In this document: one piece after another, positions 44,830 to 53,847 of the stretch | Layout: the number at the start of each line of letters is the position of its first letter | How positions within the stretch are numbered: the stretch's first letter is position 1 | Origin: Bacteroidota bacterium | GTDB lineage: Bacteria > Bacteroidota > Bacteroidia > Flavobacteriales_D > Crocinitomicaceae | Direction of reading: 5' to 3' | Length of the DNA: 64,000 nt | Assembly (NCBI GenBank): GCA_024280155.1 | Contig: JAJRQQ010000031.1 | Location: 1-64,000 of the forward strand | Program-made: the position numbers and the translations under genes | The notes under the pieces: model-generated | What the model was told of the DNA's origin: nothing | Databases searched by the model: none | Seen by the model: the letters and a program-made list of their open reading frames with translations, nothing else

Positions 44830-46320
44830 GATACAATCTCTAATTTTTCCAACGCCCAAATGGCTTCTACTCGTGCAAGAATGAATTTCAATACACGTGT
44901 GCGTTCGAAGAAGTTCAAAGGAGTGAATTATGGAGTGAATGGAAATGTAATGTATTCTGAATCTAACTTAACCTTCGCATGGTTAGATGATACTTCCGGA
45001 TTGTTTCGTGCATATCCTGGGGCTGTTTTTCTTCGGAAACAATTTATATTCAACATAGATCCTTATGTGAATATTTTCACAGATACAGACGGGAAACATT
45101 CTTTTAGAGCAAGAGTTTTGTACGCTGACAATGATATGACTGCAGGGCAATCGAGTAGAGCAACCACTTATTATGGGAATTATAATTTTCAGAAAACATA
45201 CAAGAATTTGAATAATCTCGATTTTATTGGTGGTTTAACAGGAACTTATACAAACTCTTATGCTCAGCTATATGCAGGAGGCGGTTCACCTAACAATAAT
45301 CTTTTAAATGTTTCAGGTTATGGACAGATAGAAAAGAAAATACGAGAATTAGTCAACGTTTCTGTCGGTGGTAGAATAGAATATTTTGCTTTAAATGACA
45401 CGATTACTCAAATTAAACCAATTTTTAGAGCAGGAGCAAGTATAAAATTGTACCAAGAGACTTATTTAAGAGGTTCGTATGGACAAGGGTTTCGTTTCCC
45501 AACAATTACAGAACGTTATATAAAAACAGGTGTGGGTAATTTTGGCGTTTTTCCAAATCCAGAGATTCAACCTGAAACAAGTTGGAATGCTGAAATAGGA
45601 ATTAAACAAGGTCTGAAGTTCGGTAAAATTTATGGATATTTTGATATCGCTGCTTTTTGGCAAGAATACCAAAATACGATAGAATACCTCTTTGGTTTTT
45701 GGGGAGACCCAAGTGTTAATCCAAATTCTGTTTTTGGGTTTAAGTTTGTGAACACAGGAGAAACGAGAGTTCTTGGTATAGATGCGTCTTTTACGGGGAA
45801 AGCAAAAATTGCGAAGAATGTTGATTTAACTTTTATGGCTGGTTATAACTATATTGTGCCAACTACATTGAATCCGGATTACATCTATACTTACGATAAA
45901 TTAAATAGACCTTACAGTTACAATTCAACTTCATTGGATTCCACTTCAAAAATTCTAAAATATAGATTCTTACACAATGTAAAAGGAGATTTTGAATTTA
46001 AACTTTACAAGAAAATTGCAATAGGAGTGAGTGTGAAATATTTTAGTAAAATACTCAATATGGATGCGGCAATTGAAGAATTTGAAAATGGTACAACCGG
46101 ACCCTACATTCAAGATATTCGCTACATGGATTATTATAATTCTCACCGTTTTGGAAATTGGATTTTTGATGCAAGAATTTCGTATGATATTTCTAAAAAA
46201 CATAAAATTGCCATTATAAGTACAAACATCGGAAATAGAGTTTATTCTTTACGACCTTTGAAAATAGAACAACCTCGTACTATAATGCTGCAATACACGT
46301 TTAATTTAGATAAGAATTAA
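44830..46320 (+). pseudogene. TonB-dependent receptor, beta-barrel part after in-frame TAA
   Basis: The frame runs on without change: DTISNFSNAQMASTRARM and so on, through barrel strands with alternating aromatic residues (YLRGSYGQGFRFPTITERY, typical TonB-receptor box) and ends in a strand (PRTIMLQYTFNLDKN). An internal ATG at 44860 lacks a signal peptide. The whole gene is intact apart from one stop codon. The ligand is not evident; it is separate from the B12 locus that follows the riboswitch. Confidence 0.83.
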
Positions 46321-46478
46321 GAATTTTTCATTTTAATTTTCGTATTCTTCTTATAAAATGTTACATAAAGAATGAGAGATTACACATAGAAATAGGAAGG
46401 TTAACCAATTCTTCATTCTTCATTTTTCATTTTATATTCTTCATTCTATATTCTCCATCCATAATCACTATTTTTACC
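46321..46478. other. Pyrimidine-rich spacer upstream of the riboswitch
   Basis: No gene seen. Between about 46410 and 46460 there is a run of short imperfect repeats of TTCATTCTTC and TATATTCTTC type on the plus strand. It may have arisen by slippage. Confidence 0.4.
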
Positions 46479-46486
46479 TATCTTTG
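46479..46486 (+). promoter_or_regulatory. -7 box of the cobalamin riboswitch transcript
   Basis: TATCTTTG, matching TAnnTTTG, eight bases before the riboswitch P1 stem. Confidence 0.6.
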
Positions 46487-46493
46487 CAAAGAA

Positions 46494-46650
46494 TTTTAGG
46501 TTCACAAGGGTGAATAAAAAGGAATTCGGTGTAAATCCGAGACTGTGTCTGCAGCTGTAAGCACTATAAGTCATTTTTAATTAGTCACTGGTTATACAAT
46601 AACTGGGAAGGCGAAAATGATAAGGTGTAAGTCAGAATACTTGCCTAAAA
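46494..46650 (+). ncRNA. Cobalamin riboswitch
   Basis: A P1 stem forms between TTTTAGG (46494-46500) and CCTAAAA (46644-46650). Inside are the conserved elements: the GGTGTAAATCCGAGACTG-type B12-box region, CTGCAGCTGTAAGC, and AGTCAGAATACTTGCC at the 3' side. It binds adenosyl- or aquocobalamin and normally shuts off B12 uptake genes. A weak hairpin ATATTAG/CTAATAT (46689-46714) after it could serve as the expression platform. It heads the DUF4465-BtuB-BtuG locus. Confidence 0.93.
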
Positions 46651-46765
46651 ATATTTTTTAATGAAGACTTCAGATTAAAGTCGGACTTATATTAGAATGC
46701 TTTTTTTCTAATATCTTTCTCTTAACTGATTTTTTCAACGTTTAACTTTTTTAACTTTTTCAACG

Positions 46766-47737
46766 ATGAAAAAAATTTACATTTTGGCTACGGCCTTATT
46801 TTTAGGTGCAAATGTACAAGCACAACAATTAATTGATTTTGAATCATTCACAATGCCAGCTACAGCAGATACTATGGTGAATGGTTCTGATTTTTTAGGT
46901 GATTTTACAATTGATTATGCAACATTCTCCAATTCTTATGACACAACTGGTGGTTACGTCTCTTGGTCTGGTTTTGCAGTTTCCAATTATACAGATGTTG
47001 TAACTGCTGGGTTTTCAAACCAATATTCTAGCTATGTTGGTACAGGAGCAAATGCTTCTTCAACTTATGGGGTGTTTTATGCAAATGGTTCTATAACAAC
47101 AGATGCAAGTCATAAACTGAATTCAATAAAAGTAACCAACACAACTTATGCTGCCATTTCAATGCGTGACGGTGATTCTTTTGCGAAGAAATTTGGAGAA
47201 ACGGTTGATGCTTCGGGTGCTGATGATGGAACAAATGGAGAAGATTTCTTTATTTTATATGTTGTTGCTGAAGATTTGATTGGAAACAATAAGGATTCTG
47301 TTGAATTTTACCTAGCAGATTATCGTTTTGCTGATAATACACAAGATTACATTGTTGACGCATGGACCACAATTGATTTAACAAGCTTTAATTTTGAAGT
47401 TCAAAAGTTAACCTTTCATTTAACGTCTTCTGATGTTGGACAATGGGGAATGAATACACCAAACTATTTTGCAATTGATGATATTGATGCTATGACGGTA
47501 GGTGGTTTGAATGAAAATACTTTATCTATTGCTGCTTATCCAAATCCTGTTGAGAATATGTTGACAGTTAACGGAGAATACGGAACAATCACATTGACAA
47601 ACATGAATGGTCAAGTAGTTTATTCTGCAAAACACAACGGAAATTCTCAAATTGACATGAGCAAACTCGATAAAGGTGTTTACTTCTTAAGATTAGTGAA
47701 TGAGAATGGTTCTGCTGTTCAGAAAATCATTAAATAA
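46766..47737 (+). CDS. DUF4465 domain T9SS-secreted protein under B12 riboswitch control
   Basis: 323 residues: signal peptide (MKKIYILATALFLGANVQAQ), DUF4465 beta domain (IDFESFTMPATADTMVNGSD, WSGFAVSNYTD, NYFAIDDIDAM) and a type A sorting domain starting AAYPNPVENMLTVNG and ending VQKIIK. DUF4465 genes are repeatedly found behind cobalamin riboswitches in Bacteroidota, which suggests surface corrinoid binding. The biochemical role is inference. A terminator follows at 47747. Confidence 0.87.
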   Translation: MKKIYILATALFLGANVQAQQLIDFESFTMPATADTMVNGSDFLGDFTIDYATFSNSYDTTGGYVSWSGFAVSNYTDVVTAGFSNQYSSYVGTGANASSTYGVFYANGSITTDASHKLNSIKVTNTTYAAISMRDGDSFAKKFGETVDASGADDGTNGEDFFILYVVAEDLIGNNKDSVEFYLADYRFADNTQDYIVDAWTTIDLTSFNFEVQKLTFHLTSSDVGQWGMNTPNYFAIDDIDAMTVGGLNENTLSIAAYPNPVENMLTVNGEYGTITLTNMNGQVVYSAKHNGNSQIDMSKLDKGVYFLRLVNENGSAVQKIIK

Positions 47738-47746
47738 TTAATGCAG

Positions 47747-47778
47747 AAAAGGGAGGATGTTTTATTCTCCCTTTTTTT
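47747..47778 (+). terminator. Terminator after the DUF4465 gene
   Basis: AAAAGGGAG and CTCCCTTTT with an 11-base loop, ending in a T run, nine bases after the stop. It separates the first gene of the B12 locus from btuB. Confidence 0.78.
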
Positions 47779-47856
47779 ATGAATTAGAATTAGAAGAAAA
47801 TTGTTTAAGTTGATTACATCAAATAATAACTTTTACGAAGAACTAAAGAGTGCATT

Positions 47857-47975
47857 CATAAATTTAGCGGGCACCAAAACACCGCAAAATTCGTGAATTT
47901 AAACAATTGTTTGAGGAGGTACGACGAGTTTTGTTTCAATTAGAATTGAGGATGGTTTTGGTCGTTAAATTTATG
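47857..47975. repeat. Long imperfect inverted repeat, candidate small mobile or REP-like element
   Basis: In the 365-base gap before the BtuB gene. CATAAATTTA followed by GCGGGCACCAAAAC (47857-47880) is mirrored by GTTTTGGTCGTTAAATTTATG (47955-47975). Inside is a second palindrome AAATTCGTGAATTT. No coding capacity was recognised in the gap, and no promoter or riboswitch for the BtuB gene was seen in the rest of it. Confidence 0.5.
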
Positions 47976-48102
47976 ACAGCACTAGACTTTTACATCGACT
48001 ACGCTCAGCATAAATTTTCTTTCTTTTTTTTGGCAATGAAAAAAAGGAAAATAAATAAAAAATTCTCTGAATAAAAAAAAGTAAAATAATTATTATAAAC
48101 GA

Positions 48103-50049
48103 GTGAAAAAAATATTCGCCATATTACTTTTTAGTCCAATTCTATACGGACAGCAGGACACGATTCAAGTCGTGGAAGAAGTTGTGGCAAATCAATCGGT
48201 TTTTCATTATTCAGAAAATAGTTCCATCAATGCAAAAGATATCGAAGAACTATCTCCAGTTGATATCGGAGATGTACTGATGAAAATATCTGGTGTAAAT
48301 CTGAAATCTTACGGTTCCCTCGGAGGATTGAAAACGGTTTCCATGCGTGGTCTGGGTAGTAATCATTCCACAATAGTAAAAGATGGTTTTACTGTGAGTA
48401 ATACACAAACAGGTCAGGTAAATTTGGGACAGATTGAAGTGGATAATGTTGTTGGTGTTGTAAGTTCTATTGGAAATAGGTATAATACGGTTCTTCCTAT
48501 TTCAGCACAAGTTTCAGGAAGCAATTTCTTAATCAAAACGTTTGAGAATACATTCTCGTCAGATACTTTGCAGATTCGTTGCTCAGTGAAATACGGGTCT
48601 TTTAATCAGCAATTTGCCTATTTAGGTGTGAAATATCAACCCAATAAATGGTTTTTCAGTGCAACAGGTGCTTTTCGTAAATCTGTGGGAGATTACAATT
48701 ATTCATACCAAAATGGATTGTTGCAAATCAATGACAAACGATTGAATAACGATTATCAAGATTATAATTGGGGGGTATCCATCGGTCGAAAATGGAAGAG
48801 GAAGAATTTTAGATTTGGTTATAAAAATACAGCCATCGATCAAGGTTTACCAGGGGCAGTGATTCTCTATAATGCAACACAAGATGAAAGAATGACAACG
48901 AATAATCATTCATTCTTCGCTGATTTTCAGAACAATAGTAAGAAATTGGTTACAAGAGTTTATGCGAATGGTAGAATGAATCATTTACGCTACACCGACC
49001 CAACCTTTTTGAATACAAGTGGTGGAATTGATGTTACTTATTTCAATCGAAATATTACAGGCGGTCTTGCTTTGAAAACAATAGGCGAAAAATTATTTTT
49101 TAACGGAGGAACAGAATTTATTCTCAGTGATTTAACGGAAGATGGGCAGAATTTTGACCACCCTTCTCGTTTGCATAATATCAGTTTGCTCGGAGCGAAT
49201 TATCAATTGAAATCATTCACTTTCGTTGCACAACTTTCATCACAAATGGTTTTTGAAGAGAATCCAAATGGGTTGAGTGGAAAAGACCGTTTCAGAATCA
49301 ATCCTTTCATTTCGATTGAACAACAAGGACAAGGGAAAATGAAATTGAAACAAAGTTTGTGGTATCGAAATTCTTTCAGAATGCCTTCTTTTAATGAGTT
49401 GTACTACAATAATATTGGAAATAATTTACTCGAACCTGAGGATGCAAATCAAATCAATTACGGAGTTTCATTTCTTCCAATTGATAAGAAATTATCTGTT
49501 TTTGTACGAAGCAACGTTTACTTTAATAAAGTGAAGAACAAAATTGTCGCCGTACCAACGAAGAATCTGTTTGTGTGGTCCATGCAGAATGTGGGTACAA
49601 CAAATATTTACGGATTTGAACTTATTCTCGATGCGAACTACTCCTTTTCGAAGAATTGGAAATCGTCTATTACAGGAAATTATTCTTACCAGAGAACAAT
49701 CGATGTTACGGACAAAAATTCTCCAACTTATAAGAATCAAATTGCCTATATCCCATTGCATACGGTGAATTTTGATGCTTCTTTGTCTTATAAAAAAATA
49801 GGTGCTCGTTTTTCCAATTATTTTGTGTCAGAACGCTATTCTTTGAATGAAAACGTTATTGCAAATCGTGTCGATGCATTTTTACTATCCGATTTAACCG
49901 TTTTTTATCGTCTGATTTTAAAAGACAAATATTCTTTAAAACTTCAATTCACAGCAAAAAATATTTTTAACCAATCTTATGCCTACATTCGTTCTTATGC
50001 GATGCCAGGTAGAAATTATTTAATATCTCTTCATTATGCGTTTAATTAG
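48103..50049 (+). CDS. btuB: BtuB-like TonB-dependent cobalamin receptor
   Basis: 648 residues, GTG start at 48103 with signal peptide (KKIFAILLFSPILYGQ). The plug domain (DIGDVLMKISGVNLKSYGSLGGLKTVSMRGLGSNHSTIVKDG) and 22-strand-type barrel follow, including NSFRMPSFNELYYNNIG (TonB-receptor box), and the last strand is YLISLHYAFN. The BtuB identification is based on the riboswitch upstream and the BtuG-like gene overlapping its 3' end by 14 bases. It would import corrinoids across the outer membrane using TonB energy. Confidence 0.85.
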   Translation: MKKIFAILLFSPILYGQQDTIQVVEEVVANQSVFHYSENSSINAKDIEELSPVDIGDVLMKISGVNLKSYGSLGGLKTVSMRGLGSNHSTIVKDGFTVSNTQTGQVNLGQIEVDNVVGVVSSIGNRYNTVLPISAQVSGSNFLIKTFENTFSSDTLQIRCSVKYGSFNQQFAYLGVKYQPNKWFFSATGAFRKSVGDYNYSYQNGLLQINDKRLNNDYQDYNWGVSIGRKWKRKNFRFGYKNTAIDQGLPGAVILYNATQDERMTTNNHSFFADFQNNSKKLVTRVYANGRMNHLRYTDPTFLNTSGGIDVTYFNRNITGGLALKTIGEKLFFNGGTEFILSDLTEDGQNFDHPSRLHNISLLGANYQLKSFTFVAQLSSQMVFEENPNGLSGKDRFRINPFISIEQQGQGKMKLKQSLWYRNSFRMPSFNELYYNNIGNNLLEPEDANQINYGVSFLPIDKKLSVFVRSNVYFNKVKNKIVAVPTKNLFVWSMQNVGTTNIYGFELILDANYSFSKNWKSSITGNYSYQRTIDVTDKNSPTYKNQIAYIPLHTVNFDASLSYKKIGARFSNYFVSERYSLNENVIANRVDAFLLSDLTVFYRLILKDKYSLKLQFTAKNIFNQSYAYIRSYAMPGRNYLISLHYAFN

Positions 50050-51091
50050 TTTATTTTTTATTCTCACATTCTTATTTTCTTGTAAAAAGAAAGAAGAAAA
50101 ACCAGTAGTTGTTTCGGATATGTTATCCAATGGAATGGTTGTTCTTTGTGAAGGACTTTTTCAACAGAATAATTCAACCGTTTCTTTTATCAATAATGCA
50201 GATGGTTCCATTTCTAATACACTTTTTCAAGATAAAGCAGGGCGAATGTTAGGAGATACAGGAAATGATATTCAAAAATACGGAGGTAAAATTTACATCG
50301 TTGTGAATGTTTCGAGTACCATTGAAGTGTTGGATGCTCGTACGTTTAAACCAATCACTCAAATTTCTATGATTGAGAATAGCGTTGCGAAACAACCTCG
50401 GAGCATTGTTTTTAATGGAAGCAAAGCTTATGTAACATGTTATGATGGTTATGTAGATGTAATTGATACGACTGCTTTGGTTGTAGAACAAAGAATTCAA
50501 GTCGGTCGAAATCCTGAAGGAATGGCAATCGCAAATAATAAATTGTATGTAGCAAATTCGGGTGGATTAAGTTCACCGGATTATGATTCAACATTGTCTG
50601 TGATAGATTTAACTTCGCATGTAGAATTATTGAAAATTAATATTGGTTTAAATCCAAGTGCTTTAATTGCAGATAATTCAGGAGAAATCTATGTAATTAA
50701 TCGTGGAGATTATGGTGCTATTCCTTCATCAATTTCTCGTGTAAATTCTTCGACTGATACAGAAATTGAAGAAATAAATATCAATGCTACGCATATTGTA
50801 AAAATGAATAATGATTTTTTGGTAGCAAATTATAATTACACGACTCAAACTAGTGGTGTTACTTTGTTCAATCCACAAACAGAAACAGTAACCAATTCTG
50901 CATTTATTGGAGATAATGGAATTACAACTTTATATGGTTTGCAATATAATCCAACAAATGATAATATTTACATCTCTGATGCAATGGGATTCACCAACAC
51001 AGGTTACGTTAGAGAATATTCAAGTACAGGAACTTTTATCCAATCTTTTCACGTCGGATTAAATCCGAATAAAATTATTTTTTATGATTAA
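50036..51091 (+). CDS. BtuG-like surface lipoprotein, YncE/DUF5074 beta-propeller
   Basis: 351 residues with a lipobox (FILTFLFSCKKKE). The rest is a seven-bladed-type propeller with YncE-like repeats (GGKIYIVVNVSSTIEVLDART, GSKAYVTCYDGYVDVIDTTA, NNKLYVANSGGLSSPDYDST). BtuG in Bacteroides is such a lipoprotein that caps BtuB and binds B12 with very high affinity. The coupling here (overlap with btuB, overlap of 8 bases with the next gene) supports the same role. Confidence 0.85.
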   Translation: MRLISLFFILTFLFSCKKKEEKPVVVSDMLSNGMVVLCEGLFQQNNSTVSFINNADGSISNTLFQDKAGRMLGDTGNDIQKYGGKIYIVVNVSSTIEVLDARTFKPITQISMIENSVAKQPRSIVFNGSKAYVTCYDGYVDVIDTTALVVEQRIQVGRNPEGMAIANNKLYVANSGGLSSPDYDSTLSVIDLTSHVELLKINIGLNPSALIADNSGEIYVINRGDYGAIPSSISRVNSSTDTEIEEININATHIVKMNNDFLVANYNYTTQTSGVTLFNPQTETVTNSAFIGDNGITTLYGLQYNPTNDNIYISDAMGFTNTGYVREYSSTGTFIQSFHVGLNPNKIIFYD

Positions 51092-52046
51092 GAAAATAGC
51101 TTTCATTTTATTCGTTGCTCAACATGCATTAGGGCAATCTTATGCGCCACCAGCAGGTCAATCGGGGTCAACGGCAATTCACAAAGATTCTTCAATTATT
51201 ATTGACTGGGCAACAAATGCGACAATAATAAGAGGTTATCAAAATATTGCAGACCAAAGTTTGGGAGTTGCAACCTATGGTGATTCTACTGCTGTACCAG
51301 GAGTTGCTGATGGCTCTAATGTTGTTTCTTTGGGAGATGGAGGAGTTGCAATCGTAACTTTTTCTACTCCAATCACAAACGGAGCAGGACCAGATTTTGC
51401 TGTGTTTGAAAACAGTTTTAGTGAAACTTTCTTAGAATTGGCTTTTGTAGAAGTGAGTTCCGACGGTGTGAACTACTATCGTTTTCCTGCGGTGTCAGAA
51501 ACGCAAACAGCTACTCAAATTGGAGGGTTTGGTGCTGTAGATTGTCGATACATTCATAATTTAGCAGGAAAATATAAATCTCAATACGGAACTCCATTTG
51601 ATTTAGACGAATTAATCGATCCTTTTGGATTGGATATGAATGCCATAACTCATGTGAAAATAATAGATGTAGTTGGAAGTATTGATGCACAATATGGAAC
51701 ACAAGATCATCTCGGAAATATGATTAACGATCCTTTTCCAACGCCATTTGCTTCGAGTGGATTTGATTTAGATGCAATTGGTGTAATTCATCAAGCGACA
51801 CAAGGAGTTAATGAGATTCAAGAGAATGTTGTTTCAATTTATCCTAATCCAACGAAAGGAAAAGTTGTCATTCAATCAGAAATTCAAGGAAAATATATTT
51901 TATTTGATTCTATGGGGAGAACTGTTGCTCAGGGAGAAGTAATAGAGAATGTAATTTCGGATATTTCCGAAGAAAATAATGGTGTATATTTGTTGAAAGT
52001 AATTTCAGAAGATGGAATTTCAGTTCAACGAATAATGAAACGATAA
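51084..52046 (+). CDS. T9SS-secreted cell-surface protein of the B12 locus
   Basis: 320 residues: signal peptide (MIKKIAFILFVAQHALGQ), a beta-domain with GDGGVAIVTFSTPITNGAGPD, FAVFENSFSETFLELAFVEV and ASSGFDLDAIGVIH (the conserved pattern of putative surface proteins next to Bacteroides btuB), and a type A sorting domain (SIYPNPTKGKVVIQ ... SVQRIMKR). Overlaps the BtuG-like gene by eight bases, so is co-translated. Probably a further corrinoid-capturing surface protein, by context only. Confidence 0.8.
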   Translation: MIKKIAFILFVAQHALGQSYAPPAGQSGSTAIHKDSSIIIDWATNATIIRGYQNIADQSLGVATYGDSTAVPGVADGSNVVSLGDGGVAIVTFSTPITNGAGPDFAVFENSFSETFLELAFVEVSSDGVNYYRFPAVSETQTATQIGGFGAVDCRYIHNLAGKYKSQYGTPFDLDELIDPFGLDMNAITHVKIIDVVGSIDAQYGTQDHLGNMINDPFPTPFASSGFDLDAIGVIHQATQGVNEIQENVVSIYPNPTKGKVVIQSEIQGKYILFDSMGRTVAQGEVIENVISDISEENNGVYLLKVISEDGISVQRIMKR

Positions 52047-52621
52047 TGGAACATTTGTCAACAGAATTTTGGAGCAGTCGCTATGAAAACGAACAAACAG
52101 GTTGGGATTTAGGAGCAGTTTCCCCACCAATTAAGGCCTATTTTGACCAAATCGAAGACAAGAGTGTGAAAATTCTCATTCCAGGATGCGGAAATGGCTA
52201 TGAAGCAGAATATCTACATCGAAATGGTTTTACGAATGTAAACGTTATTGACTTAGTTGATTATCCATTGAATAAATTATTAGAACGCAATACAGATTTT
52301 CCAAAAGAACACATATTTGTTGGCAATTTTTTTGAGCATCATGGAGAATATGATTTTATCGTAGAACAAACCTTATTCTGTGCGATAAATCCTCAGTTAC
52401 GTGAAAATTATGCAAAAAATGTCCGTCGATTATTGAAAGATAAAGGCAAGCTGATCGGACTTCTATTTGATGCAGATTTTGATGGCGGACCTCCCTACGG
52501 TGGATGTAAAGGAGAATATTTGACTTATTTCAAAAAGTATTTTGGCAAAGTTGAAATGGAACCTTGTTATAATTCAATTCCACCAAGAATGGGGAAGGAG
52601 TTGTTTATAGTGGTGCAGTAA
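52046..52621 (+). CDS. SAM-dependent methyltransferase, TPMT family
   Basis: 191 residues. It has the TPMT-family pattern FWSSRYENEQTGWDLGAVSPPI at the N-terminus (in two pieces), the SAM motif ILIPGCGNGYEAEYL, and VEQTLFCAINPQLRENY. It methylates S- or Se-containing small molecules in the cytoplasm. Its ATG shares one base with the upstream stop (TAATG), so it belongs to the end of the B12 operon. The link to corrinoids is not clear. Confidence 0.88.
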   Translation: MEHLSTEFWSSRYENEQTGWDLGAVSPPIKAYFDQIEDKSVKILIPGCGNGYEAEYLHRNGFTNVNVIDLVDYPLNKLLERNTDFPKEHIFVGNFFEHHGEYDFIVEQTLFCAINPQLRENYAKNVRRLLKDKGKLIGLLFDADFDGGPPYGGCKGEYLTYFKKYFGKVEMEPCYNSIPPRMGKELFIVVQ

Positions 52622-52679
52622 AAAGTTGCTAAGAACCTAAAGACTTTAGTCTGTCCTCCGTTCTCCGTGTTCTAGACTC

Positions 52680-53729
52680 TTACTTTCTATAAATCGTCTG
52701 AGTTGGGAAAGCAAATTCTAAACCTTCTGCATTGAAACGCTTGAGAATTTCCAAATTCACTTCTGATTGAGTTTCTAAAATATCAGCATCTTTTTTAATG
52801 TAATAGATGAATAAAATTCCCATAGAAAAATCACCCCAATTATTGAAGGAAATTAAAACTTTATCTTCTGTACCAGTGTGGTTTTTTGAAATTCCTTTTA
52901 ATAGATTCATCGCTTTCTCCATTCCTTCTGGAGTTGTGTCGTAAGTTAGACCTAAATTTAAAACAACTTTCCGCGTTGGTTCCAGTGTAACATTCTCAAC
53001 AGCATGATCCGAAAATTGTCCATTCGGTATGGTAACTAAACGTCCTTCGAGTGTTCTTAATCGGGTACTTCTAATTCCAATTTCTTCAACAGTACCATCC
53101 CATCCATTGATTTTTATTCGATCTTTCATTTTGAAGGGTTTGTCAAGAAAAACCATGATTCCTCCGAAAATATTTTTGATCGTATCTTGAGCAGCAAATG
53201 CAAATGCTAAACCACCAATTCCAAGTCCTGCGAGTAATGCTCCAACATCAAAACCTGCATTGTTTAGACCGATAATAATTCCCATAATCCAAATAATCAC
53301 CTTGAGAACTTTACGAATTACAGGAAGAAGTTGATCATCCAAGTCACTTTCAGATTTTTCAACCAATGGAACAATGTATTCTACAATTAAAGAGTCTAAT
53401 AAACGTGCTATAAACCAAGTGACATTTAAAGTGATGAGAATGATGAAAACATGTGCGAAAAAATTATCAATACCTTCTCCAAAATGCAGACGATTAAATC
53501 CCCAATAAAAACCAACTAGACCAATTCCATATAAAACAGGCTCTTCAAACTCATCAATAAGAATGTCATCAATATTGGTTTTCGTCTTTGCTGTAAGTTT
53601 TTTAATGTATTTTCCAATTGCCCAGTAAAGGATTTTTGCGATTATTATCCCCCCTAAAACAATAGCAAATGATATTGCCCAATTTTGGATTGTATTTCCA
53701 TAAAAAGTTTTGTTCAAGAAATCAGTCAT
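52680..53729 (-). CDS. MscS-family small-conductance mechanosensitive channel
   Basis: 349 residues: four to five N-terminal membrane helices (for example TIQNWAISFAIVLGGIIIAKILY), the pore-lining helix GALLAGLGIGGLAFAFAAQDTIKNIFGG and the MscS beta-domain (MKDRIKINGWDGTVEEIGIRSTRLRT), with a C-terminal alpha/beta domain. It releases solutes on osmotic downshock. Longer than E. coli MscS (286) because of extra N-terminal helices. Convergent with the TPMT gene. Confidence 0.94.
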   Translation of the reverse strand: MTDFLNKTFYGNTIQNWAISFAIVLGGIIIAKILYWAIGKYIKKLTAKTKTNIDDILIDEFEEPVLYGIGLVGFYWGFNRLHFGEGIDNFFAHVFIILITLNVTWFIARLLDSLIVEYIVPLVEKSESDLDDQLLPVIRKVLKVIIWIMGIIIGLNNAGFDVGALLAGLGIGGLAFAFAAQDTIKNIFGGIMVFLDKPFKMKDRIKINGWDGTVEEIGIRSTRLRTLEGRLVTIPNGQFSDHAVENVTLEPTRKVVLNLGLTYDTTPEGMEKAMNLLKGISKNHTGTEDKVLISFNNWGDFSMGILFIYYIKKDADILETQSEVNLEILKRFNAEGLEFAFPTQTIYRK

Positions 53730-53810
53730 TGTATTTAGTATTAAGTTGAGTGCAAAAATAATGATTATAATGAAAAATAGTATTTATAATAAGTTATGAT
53801 TTCGATATCA

Positions 53811-53842
53811 TTGAATTAGATTCCCCATTTTCATTATCTTTG
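53811..53842 (+). promoter_or_regulatory. Promoter of the M23 peptidase gene, apparently leaderless
   Basis: TTG at 53811-53813 and TATCTTTG at 53835-53842 (21-base spacer). The box ends six bases before the ATG at 53848, so the transcript would start at or next to the start codon. Confidence 0.55.
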
Positions 53843-53847
53843 CATTC

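Noticed and set aside
46405-46460. TTCATTCTTC-type repeats as a CRISPR or regulatory array
   Set aside because: The units are short, irregular and without spacers; simple pyrimidine-rich slippage sequence.
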